Source of the DNA: Filobasidium wieringae
Lineage: Eukaryota > Basidiomycota > Tremellomycetes > Filobasidiales > Filobasidiaceae
Length of the DNA: 49,568 bases
Reading direction: 5' to 3'
Assembly (NCBI GenBank): GCA_001600055.1
Contig: BCIV01000004.1
Coordinates: forward strand, 490,642-540,209
Shown piece after piece: positions 33,757 through 43,617 of the stretch; the first letter of the stretch is position 1; each line of letters starts with the position of its first letter. The translations under genes and the position numbers were made by a program. Below the pieces are notes generated by a model, which did not search any database, was not told the DNA's origin, and saw nothing but the letters and a program-made list of their open reading frames with translations.

Positions 33757-36231
33757 TCAAGCATACTCTGAATGCTCAAACTCGTGTTTCTTTTCGTCCA
33801 GCTTCGCTTCGTCGGCAACGTCATGGAACACTGACGCAGGGACGCATCAGCAAAGCTTCCCACTTGGTGTGATTCCGAGCCGTCGTGGACTTACAGTCAA
33901 CCTTTGTGTGCTTGAACTTCCTGGCTGGTACCCGCTGGTTGAACAACGCTTCGATTTCTGCAAACGGTCTACCGGCGGTTTCTGGTAGGCGGAACCAACT
34001 GTCGACACGGGAGATCTCTGGGTCAGGATTCGTTTTCGGCGAGGGGCAAGGAACGGGTACGTACCACCAGATGAGACAGAGGAGATTGGTCCCGGCGTAG
34101 AACAGACCGGACTTGGCCCCCCAAGCCCACTGGGTAGGCGAAAGCATGCGTGGAGTGACCGAATTGCTGAAGATCCCGGTCAAGTTGTAAACCATACGTC
34201 CCAACACGATCGTCTTGGCGCGCAATCGACTCGAGCAGGTTTCGGCAACGATGGTGTAGCAGACCTAGACCGGGCACCACCGTCATCAGCACTCCACGTC
34301 GGGTGGAAGAATGTGGATCGACTCACGGGTCCGATGGTGGTCATATTGATGAGAGTCTGGACGATCAAAAGAGCGCCGATGACCCAGGAGGTGGTGGTGG
34401 TCTCGTGGAACCCGAGTACGCCGGTGACGATGAGACACACCAGCATGCCCATCAGTCCGGCCATGTATAGCGTCGCACGACCGAACCGAGTCATCAAGAA
34501 CCAACATAGGATACCTGTCGTGGAGTATGGTTTGAGCAACGTTATGACGTCTGTGAGATGTACTGTTACTCACAGCCGAATATATACATCGAGTTCATGA
34601 CCTGCGACGAGATGGTGGATCAACATCCATGCTCGCGATTGATTCATCCCACTACCGGACTGACCATGTTCAAGTTGAAAGCGTTGGTAGCGTTCAGACC
34701 GGCTCGTTGAAAGCTGTGAACGGGTTCCAGCTCAGTTCGATGGTACTCCCTTTGTCGCTCATCGGCATGGGGACTCACAAGACGACGGCGAAACCGATGA
34801 TGGCGTTCCCACAGAGGATCTGAGCGGCCCAGACGACCATGTTCTGTGAGCGCGGCAGATCGGATCGCATGATCAGTACAGCAAGAGGGAAGAACGAAAG
34901 CTAGCGTTGAAGTGACGCACGATCTCTGTCCTCCTTCGGTTGATACCCCTGAAACACTCTGCGTAAGAGGCTCCCGCGGTCTCTTGATCCTCGAGGTTGA
35001 TGGTATGGATTAGCAAGGCGAGTGTCCTATTGATCTCCTCCATGCTCCCGATCTCGCTACTCCTCAGCCTCTGCAGGGACTGCTTTGCCTCGTCGTAACG
35101 ACCTTTGCGGACCAAGAACCAAGGGGACTCGGGGGCGAAGAGGTAGACGATGAAGAGGGGGACCGGCCAGATCCATTGCAAGGCAAAGGGGAGCCTCCAC
35201 GCCCAGTTGCTGTTGATCTCGAGGGTACCACGTACGACGCCGGAAGAGATGAAGATGCCCCATCCCCAGCACATGCAGACGTAAGAGCTGACGATCGGTC
35301 GGAGCACGGTGGGTACGACTTCGACGGCATAGGTCGTGGACAAGGTTCTGGGTGGGGAGTTTTTTCGATAGGTGGTGAGTGAGAGAGCTTCGGGAGGAGG
35401 CCGGCCCACGCCGTACTCACTGGAAAACACCCCAAGGAAGTCCACAGAGGATTTCACCGACGGCGAGCATGGGCAGAGATACGGCGAAGAACGGGATGAA
35501 GATCATGCAGACCATGATGGCGAGCGCGGCGAGAAGGGTCTTTTTACGTCCGAACCTGTCCATGGCCCAACCCCCTACGCCGAGTCCGAGTAGCTGCAGG
35601 GACGAGCGCGACGAAGACGACGATGATGAGTGCCAGGACGAGTCTCAAGGTGAACGAGGGGCAGGATACTCACTTGGCCACAGACGGACGAGTTGGAGAG
35701 TCCACTCTGCCATGCGGCGGTGATCTGCTTGACGCCGCCTTCGACTGTACCGAATCGCTCGATGAATTGAGGTTGACCGTAGAAGGAGCCGATCTGGGGA
35801 GACGACGGGAGGAGTTGGAAAGTCAGCCAGTGAGTCGTTGATGAATTCTGGTACGTACAACGACGACATCATACCCCTGAGATCGCAGAGCGAAGTGAGT
35901 GAGTGTACTGGTGCCGGTGATCAGAGGTATATCAAGGTGTGGCTTACTTCCATGATCAAAGTAGTCTACGAAAGTGACATGACAAGGATGAGAGCTCCTC
36001 GCAAAAGGCTGACCATCAAGAGGCACGACTGACCGAAAGAAACATTGCCCAAAAGGTAGCCTTCTTGTACTTTTTCAAGGCCTGTCTGATGGTGAGACTG
36101 GCGTCCGCTTCGTTCTCCAGCCTGGCATCCTCGAGTAGTCTAGCGAGTTGATGCGGGTCTGTGGCTAGACCGGTCTCCTTGATTCGCTGTACGTCGACTG
36201 TGGGTATGACTGTGTCTTGCATGGTGGGCAT
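33757..36231 (-). CDS. MFS sugar transporter
   Basis: A sugar-porter family proton symporter of the plasma membrane. The model is complement(join(33757..33830,33895..33998,34065..34264,34327..34514,34574..34601,34665..34713,34779..34843,34921..35347,35421..35593,35674..35793,35859..35876,35948..35965,36034..36231)), 553 aa, thirteen exons. Signatures: GWAMDRFGRKKTLL (loop 2-3), PESPWFLVRKGRYDEA before the central loop, ETCSSRLRAKTIVLGRMVYN, and FRLPETAGRPFAEIEALF at the end of helix 12. The acidic Asp/Glu-rich N-terminus and overall shape resemble fungal alpha-glucoside or oligosaccharide permeases (MAL type). Two consecutive exons are just 18 bp each. It lies downstream of GH127 on the same strand, so it probably imports that enzyme's product. 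Confidence 0.92.
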
Positions 36232-36980
36232 GGCGGTTCGAGGTTGAGTGGGGTGTGTGGATGTCGAGTAGAGTGTGCATGGTACAGGAGACGAGAGGGA
36301 GAGAGTGGGTGGTGGTATATAAGCATGTCGAGGTGAGGTGCAGTCGAGTGTGAGTGAGTAAGATCGGCGTATGTTCCAGTTTAGAAACAGAGAAGGGCCG
36401 TATAGTGCAGTGACAGGTAGCACACACGCAGCACACAGGTAGCACACCGGCAGCACCAGCAGCACGGTAGAAGCAGCTCTGGAGAGAGTAGCAGACTCGT
36501 GTCAGCTGAGTATCCGCACAGTGACACCGAGCTCACAGCTCCCGGATACAAATACGTCCACGTCGGAACCATTCATGCACGCGCACATCCAACAGAAGGG
36601 CCGACCTACCCCGCCAATCGTCCTTCCGACCGACCGAACGGGCGTTGTCATTCGTCATCTCTTGTCCTTGTGCCCCAGTCCATAGGTGGAAACGTTTATG
36701 CAAGTCGATACTATTTGCATATCCCAATGGATACATTGTCGTGAACAACGACCATGTCTCCCTGAAAACACAGGCAGTACGATCTTGTGGTATAACAACC
36801 CATCTTCAGAACATCCAGCGCTGCAGGTCACTTGCGACCATAGGCAATTAACCTGCAATATCACGTGTATGTATGCATATCTCTCATTCAGCGTTTTCAT
36901 ATCGCTCGATTTTGCAAAAATGATACAGTAAAGAATCCCGCCTGTCCTGCCCCCGTGTCGTATCGCGCGCCTATCTCAAC
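36232..36980. promoter_or_regulatory. Transporter promoter and GH127 3' region
   Basis: This 749-bp spacer holds no convincing gene. It contains a degenerate array of GCAGCAC and GTAGCACAC words at about 36415-36470, roughly 190-240 bp upstream of the transporter ATG, that could be regulatory or a microsatellite relic. Confidence 0.5.
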
Positions 36981-39509
36981 TCAATCACGAACCCTCTCGA
37001 ACGACGTCCTGATATGACCTCTCCCTCCACGATTAGCCCTCGCAAACCAAGGTACGAAGGTGAGTCCTTCCGGGATCGCCTTCCACTCTCTCGACCGCGT
37101 GTTCGGCTCGATCGCTTGCCACAACGGACGATCCCCTGGGAGGTACCCACACACCCCTTTGCTCGCGACGATCGTGATCACCTCGTGCCCCTCGATCGAT
37201 AACGCTTTCTCCTCGAGCACCGCGTCAGGAGCGATCCCTACCCCCTCGAAATGCTCATACTTGCGCTCCACCTCGTCGTTATCCAGGTCCTCGGCGACGA
37301 ACACGATCGGGCCCCGCGTGACGGTCAACGTGTCTTGTCCCGTGCGGGGATGCGAGTTCAGGAGACGGATGGGGAGATCGAACTGGGAACTCGCTCTCGA
37401 CACGTTCTTCAACTCGATACTGGCGAAACCTTCCCGCCCGTCGGATGACTCTGGGCGTAGCTCGATGTTCTTCGCATAAGTCGGCATCGGAACGACCAAC
37501 TCCCAACTCCATCCTTCCGGAGCTTGGACTTCCCACGTAGTCTCCCCCTTCCAAGGCATCCCGGAACTCATCGTGATGGAAGCAGACTCTCCGCCTGGCA
37601 GTTCGATCTTCCTCGTGCACGAACTGAAAAGATACACTATCGTCTTGATCTTCCTGGCCGATTCGTCCACGTCGATCGTCCATACGTATCCCCCGAGCAT
37701 CCCGAGCGTTCGCGATAGGTTCGGTGGACAACAACAGACTAGAGAGCGACGCCCGGCCACTCGATCAACCTGATGCCATGACCGATCACCTACCGACCGA
37801 CTCACCCTCGAACCAATCCTTCCTCTTGGCGCTCTCCTCGCCGTACGTCGTCAGACTGTTCTCGTAGCTGAAAGCCTTGCCGTGCAAGTCCCCACCACCG
37901 AGCACCGCGTTGTACAGACACAACTCCATCGTCTCCCTCACCTTTCCGTCCAGCTCGCGAGCCAACAACCTCTCGCTCGTCATCATGGCCGCGATCGAAG
38001 CGCACGTCTCGGCGTAACATCCACCCTCCTTCATCGATTGCGGCAGGTGATGGTCGTAGTTCGAGAACCCTTCCCACTGTGTTTCGACGTCGGTTTCAGG
38101 TCCGACGTGCGGCAACGACCACTCGGGACTCACCCTAGGCTCCGACCCGAACCCGCCCGTCACGTACATCTTGGCGTTCACCGCGTTATCATACAGCCTC
38201 TTCGCGTCGTCCAGGAACTCGCCTCCGAGATCAGCGGCAGCGGTCGTGAGGTAGAACGCTCGAACGGAATGGCCGTAGATCGCGTCCTGTTCATGTAACG
38301 GTGCGTGCGACTGGTTGTATCTGTCTCGACGAGAGATGAGCTTCCCCCGAACCACGCGAAACAGAGCGGCATGCGACCCCACCTCTCTGGCCACTGCGGC
38401 TCCATCGTCATCGGAAGACATTCACCGGGTCTCGACTTTGCCTCGTAGGCGAAATAACTCATACCGTCCTGATCCCGTCTCTGGACACCTCTCGCTTGCA
38501 AGAGATAGGTCCCGAACTGGAGATGCTTGGGGTCTCGAGTGAGACTGTACAGACGCAGGACGGCGAGTTCGAGTTCCGGATGACCGGGGTAGCCGTGTTT
38601 CTGATCTGGGCCTGGACCAAAGTGAGCGATGAAGCAGTCCATGTTCTGTGATCGAGGGCGTGACGGTTAGGGAAAAGGCTTTAATGGGGAACGATAGGGC
38701 GTGGCTGACCTTGATCATGACGTCTAGGAATTTCCTGGAGCCCGTGTATCGATAGTGTGCCATGGATGCTTCCAGCAGGTGACCCGCGTTGTCTGGGAAA
38801 CGAAGACCGGACCGCAAATCAGCTCCGGTCGTAGCGGTGACTTGGGTCGACCGGACTCACACATCTCGTGCATATCACGTAGATTCTTGAACTTGCCGTC
38901 TTTATCGACGACGGTAAAGTAGATGTTCAAGTATCCATCGGGCTGTTGAGCCTTTTCGACGAGATCGATCATATGGTCCATCGCATCTTTGTACTCTTGT
39001 GCTTTGGATTGATCGATAGCGTCATCGGAAGCGAGGAAGTAGCTAGCGGCCTCGATCCTGGGTGTAGCGGGCGAGCGTAAGTGGGCGAGGAGGAGATGAC
39101 GAGGACGACCAGATATGCAATGCGTGCGTGAGTCAGGAGGAGATGAAGAGGACGACCAAACATGCGATGGCTCACCATTTACCCACATCCGACTCCCAAA
39201 AGAGGGAAGGGGGGATGCCATCCTGTCTCGATCTCGCACCTTTGAGAGGACGTACGTCGTACGCCGGATGATGTTTCAAGTTGAAGGCATCGTAGCTGCC
39301 CTGTTTCTTCATCTGAGCGAGTTGGGTGTCGAGTACGGTGGAAGCATACAAGGAACGTAGTTTTCCCAGGAAGCTGTCTTTGCTGAAGCCTGTGCATGGT
39401 GATGAAGTTAGTCGGTGGACGAGGTAAGTTGGCGTGGTACCTCGATCTACTGACTCGTTGTTTCGAAGGAGGTCTGGGGGTGGTTGCCTATGACCTTGTG
39501 ATCAAGCAT
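36981..39509 (-). CDS. Glycoside hydrolase family 127, beta-L-arabinofuranosidase-like
   Basis: GH127 (former DUF1680) enzymes release beta-linked L-arabinofuranose with a zinc-bound cysteine nucleophile. The model is complement(join(36981..37738,37806..38320,38383..38645,38710..38792,38861..39057,39176..39389,39455..39509)), 694 aa. Family motifs: AQQPDGYLN, EMYNAGHLLEASMAHY, HGYPGHPELELAVLRLY, YNQSHAPLHEQ and GHSVRA. The zinc site is visible as CYAETC (Glu and Cys about 375 and 377) and CCCPPN (about 444-446), matching the E-x-C plus C-C tetrad of HypBA1. No signal peptide is seen, so it may act inside the cell on imported oligosaccharides. The first exon and N-terminus are the least certain. 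It is divergent from a Zn(II)2Cys6 regulator. Confidence 0.88.
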
Positions 39510-39901
39510 GTTGAGGTAGTAGCACAGGTACTGGTAGTGGTAGTAGTGATAGTAGTAGTGGTAGAGGTAGAGAGGTAGAGAGTGTATGAGTGTGTATGTT
39601 GGCTGGTGGTTGCCGGTGCGCGTGTCTAAATATGTTCATCATCCGCGCTAGTTCGGAGAAGGGCCGATACCGGTCAAGCTACGGACGTCGGATGCAATCA
39701 TCTCGGTGTTACTCATCTGCTTCCGCCCGTGACGTAATCACCGCCTCCACTCTGGCCCCCCGCACTCCCCAGCTTGGGGCACTCTACACACAGCGAACTC
39801 TCACACTGGCAACCTCTACTGCCACTCTCATATCAACACGTCACCAACCACTTCTACCACCCACTTGCATATCTAGGTCAAACCATCATCCACCACGAAT
39901 C
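39510..39901. promoter_or_regulatory. Divergent intergenic region of GH127 and the Zn(II)2Cys6 regulator
   Basis: The 392-bp spacer has an imperfect GTA/GTG trinucleotide tract at about 39511-39580. Spaced CGG half-sites, the usual targets of Zn(II)2Cys6 factors, are present: CCG-N4-CGG at 39664-39673 and CGG-N4-CGG at 39682-39691. A CRE-like TGACGTAA lies at 39729-39736. CCCCAGCTTGGGG at 39767-39779 and a nearby CCCCCCGC fit the CreA/Mig1 consensus SYGGGG. These suggest self- or cluster regulation and glucose repression; all are sequence matches only. Confidence 0.5.
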
Positions 39902-42141
39902 ATGCCACGAGCATGCGATCAATGCCATCGGAAGAAAATAAAGTGCAACGGTCAACGCGACTGCTCGAGATGTCAAGCTTCAGACATCCATTGCACTTAC
40001 AACAATCCCATAAAACCTAAAGGTCCTGCTCCTCGAAACAGGTCAGTTCGCCACGTCGTTCTTTATCGATCATATACTGACCTCGTTGTGGACTACTGCT
40101 ACTCACTGCCATCGCTTTCGCCAGACAACGATTGTCGTCGTCACGAGAAGCACCAGAGGATGAAAACACGAGATCGATCCGGGATGACACATTCTCCCAA
40201 CCACAAAATAGTCCTGGTATACCGATACCTTCGACTAGTACTTCCCACAATGTTCTCCCGGGACAAGGAAATCTACCTCAACAGTCGACTCCGATGCAGC
40301 TAGAACAATGGCAATCTACCATCGACCACAACATGGCCGTCCCATTCCCTTTCAACCTCGATTTCATGGCCGATCAGAACATGTTGTCCGGTAACGCTCT
40401 AGTCAACGACATCACTCAAGATTGGCTGGAACAGACTTGGAACGCTCAGGTCGCGCCGTCTACCGCTCGTCCAGATGGCTTTCCATCGTACGAACAAGGA
40501 CAGGCGACATCATCCTCGATTCGACACGCCAATTCGTATGGCGGACAGGGCATGTTCTCTTCACCCTACGACCTGTCGATGGCGATGCAGAATCATAACG
40601 CACCGATCGCACCTGATCGACGAACACCTAGGATACAATCCACGTCGATATCACCCGCTACACGTAACAGCTCCAAATCGTTCAGACCGATTCCAAACCT
40701 ATGGCCAGCGAAGCATACCTACACGGCCGAATCCGAGCCCACGCTCTCACCTCAAACCCACTTCGGTCCATCCCTCATCATCCATCTTACCATCGATCAT
40801 CTCGTCCTCCCCCAAGTCGCCATCTTCATCGAACGCATCTACCCCATGATCCCCGTCTTTTCCCCTTCCTACCTGTACGAGGGGATCGCCATAGGCAGAC
40901 AAGACGATAGCGTCGAGTTCTCCGCAATGTTATTATCCCTCACCGCGCTCACCCTCGTCCACCCGCTCGCACCGAAAGAGAGGGCGGAGAAGAACAGACG
41001 GAGAGATCACGCAAAGATGTTGTTGGCAGAGACCTGCCGTCTACGGAACACTTGGGATTTCGGAGCACGTCATCAGTTCGAAGCCGCCATGACGAGTTAT
41101 TTCATGTTCGGAGCTCTCTTGGAGTTGGGCGAGACGGCCGCCGCTAGGATCAGGTTGAGGGAAGCTCTCTCCCTGGCCGAGATGATGAGGTTGAACAAGC
41201 CAGATGGTTACGATCCGAACGACGTCTTGGACTTGCAGAAACGTTTGAGACTGTTTTGGGTGCTCGCAGTGACCGAGCGGTGAGTCCGTTATCTCGGCAG
41301 ACTGGTAGCTTCGTCGACTGGTGTTGAGACCACACCTACCGCACAGGGCCTATGCGATACAACACGGCGGGAGTATCCTCTTCTCCGGGAAACTGATCAC
41401 ATCAGCAGATCAAATCGATCCAAACGTCGGGATAGATTTACCCGTAGCCATCAACTCGTCGAACCAGGCCCTACAATATCTCGTCCGACTGTTCGCGTTC
41501 GTCGACGGTGATCTCTTGATGTGCTGGAACGAAAACTGTGAATGGCCTTGTCCACGGTTCACGGTCGAACGCGCTCGATCGAGATTGGCAGCGTTGACGG
41601 CCACGGTGGAGGACGTGTTCGGAGTGAGTCAAGCCACGCTCGATACCACCTTGAAGGACAGTCAACAGGTCGATCTCATGATCACCTGGGAATGGCTGAA
41701 GAATAGAGTGTGGACGTTGGCGTACATGCACGGATTGATGACGGAAGAAGACGAGTCTCCCGAGTTCTCGTTGGCCGTCCCGTTCAAGGCGGCTCAGATG
41801 GCCTGCATGTGGTGCGATCGATATGGACAGCGGTCCATGGATCGGCATGGAAAGGGATTCGTGAGTCGGCCGCCCCGTTCCCTTCTGATAGACCTGTGTC
41901 GACCCGTAAACTTTCCCAGGTGACGAAACTGTTGGATCTTGTCGGGACGGTGGCCAAGCTGATCGGAAGTCGAGCTGTGTTTGACTCAACCTCGAACGAG
42001 TCGGTGGAAGAGGAGAAAAGTGTGGTGAGACGGTTATGTCGGCATGTCGTCAATCATTGTCGATACGACGGTGTGTCGGTAAAACCGATCTTGGCAGGAC
42101 TTGACGAAGAGGTCGGGCTGGGAGTGTCGGAAGCGGTATGA
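39902..42141 (+). CDS. Zn(II)2Cys6 fungal transcription factor, likely cluster regulator
   Basis: The model is join(39902..40041,40125..41279,41347..41860,41920..42141), 676 aa. Residues 5-31 form a binuclear zinc cluster with spacing C-x2-C-x6-C-x5-C-x2-C-x6-C, starting ACDQCHRKKIKC. A Ser/Pro/Gln-rich region follows; then the fungal-specific transcription factor domain: IERIYPMIPVFSPSYLYEG, then a helical stretch ending RLRLFWVLAVTERAYAIQ. This layout occurs in sugar-utilisation regulators such as AmyR, Mal and AraR types, but the exact relation is not settled. Divergence from GH127 with a shared promoter suggests control of the adjacent hydrolase and transporter. Confidence 0.88.
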
Positions 42142-42907
42142 TGAGCATAGCATACCGACCCAGCTAGTAGTCCAGGTGACCAGTCGAAACTGCCTGGCAG
42201 CAGTCGGTTACTTGCAGAACCCATCGGGCTTCGACATCGGCTTTCCCGCGAGTGGGTCATTCCGCCCACATGCACCCCTCGGCTGGGGGAATACCAGCCA
42301 AGGTTAACTTTGCCGAGCCAAGACAATGATGAGGCGCGAGCTATAACAATTCGCGCTAACAAAACACGTCGACACCGACACGTCGAATTGATGGAACACG
42401 TCGAGTATATACAGAACCGTGAGTGATCACGGTAGCGGAGTTCGCCTGTACAATTTCTTGTCATACTAACCCTTCTCCTCGATAAGATGACAATTCTTGG
42501 ACGATCTGCCATCGACCCAGGATTGCGACTATCTCCCTCAACTGAAGTATGCTCGTGGCCCCTCGCTTTTCCATGGATCCGCAACCAGCAGATCGTGCTT
42601 GAGAATGTAAAATCGATATCATGAGCATATTAAATTGGGGATACTCATTCTCGTTCCCATATCAACAGCAAGAGGTATTGATGGGTCGAATTGTGGCCCT
42701 GAATTTCAGCTCATTGACGCCCCTTTGCAGATTCATCGAACGTGCGTAAATCTTGCCGTTCGATTACAAGCTGCGCTGCAATGGGGCTGACCAATCCTCG
42801 CCAGCCTATACCATCCTTTTGGGGGAGATGGTACAGGTTTCAGCTTCTTCGTGGTGAATATCGGCCAGTCTATTGCGATTTAAGCTTAGACTGACCGTTT
42901 TCCCATG

Positions 42908-43156
42908 CAGTGTTTTGACAGGGCTCCCGACACGATCATCAACCTGACCGATACCAATTTATACGATTGGACGGTAGAGCCGATAATGCCTAACTTCTTT
43001 GAAGGCGGCCCTGCGGCCGGAAAGACATATCAAGTGGTCGATGACGCCGTGTATGTTAGAACCTGGCTTTTTCAGATCAAGGCACAGTCTGGTTTACTCA
43101 TGTATGTTGCAGCATCTGGACTGCGGTTGAATATCGACCTAACTCTACAGGGTTGA
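42908..43156 (+). pseudogene. Unrecognised coding-looking fragment
   Basis: The frame opening CFDRAPDTIINLTDTNLYDW and continuing with FFEGGPAAGKTYQVVDD looks like real protein: good composition and a Gly/Pro-rich turn. It starts right after a pyrimidine tract plus CATGCAG (an acceptor-like site ending 42909), so it could be an internal exon. Upstream pieces such as YTILLGEM at about 42806-42829 could join it, but no complete chain from ATG to stop was found. I do not recognise the family. It is either a decayed gene or one whose exon structure I failed to solve. Confidence 0.35.
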
Positions 43157-43477
43157 GATTTGAGCCATCGAGCAACTTCAGTATTGTTGCTCAGATATCG
43201 ACTGGTGATCGGTCCAGCACAGGATACGCCAGGTCAAGGTGAGCGTCGACCGCAGCATCGCTGTTTGCACGCGCGGCTCAGGCAGCTGACAGGCGTTTCA
43301 ACTTCAGGCTTCTAAGTGTAGTGATCTTTTCGACAGTTCTTCTATATGTTATTGGAAACCTGTGAATACATCTCGAGTCACGAAAGGGGTTGTTTCTACT
43401 TCAGGTTGTAGCAAATATACTGTAGCGACTATCAATGATATGATCCGAACACGCTCGGCGTCGGGTGGCCGCGGACC

Positions 43478-43509
43478 GATAAGCGATAAGCCACCGAACT
43501 GGTCACGTG
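43478..43509. promoter_or_regulatory. Tandem GATA sites and an E-box upstream of the second regulator
   Basis: Two GATAAG words stand one base apart (43478-43483 and 43485-43490), matching HGATAR sites of fungal GATA factors that mediate nitrogen control. CACGTG follows at 43504-43509. They lie about 110-140 bp before the ATG at 43618. Confidence 0.5.
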
Positions 43510-43617
43510 ACTGTCTCGTTATGCCATGACCTATTCCAGACGCCTGAGTCCAGATGCTGACATGTGCTTTCATTGGATCGTTTATTTGTCTTTGGCGTCG
43601 GCATCGATCTTGATCCA

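Larger units (their letters stand above)
42142..43617. other. Spacer with one unrecognised ORF fragment
   Basis: Apart from the fragment at 42908-43156 (listed separately), no gene is recognised. An ATG ORF at 42486 (MTILGRSAIDPGL) may be an upstream exon of the same broken or unrecognised gene, but I could not join the pieces in a single frame. The right end holds the promoter of the next regulator. Confidence 0.45.

Noticed and set aside
36499..36744. 81-codon plus-strand ORF in the transporter promoter
   Set aside because: There is no recognisable family, it overlaps a minus-strand ORF and it sits in a promoter region.
39200..39300. Possible 33-nt intron in GH127 exon 2 (GTACGT...GACAG)
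   Set aside because: It is far shorter than the other introns here, and the frame is open without splicing.
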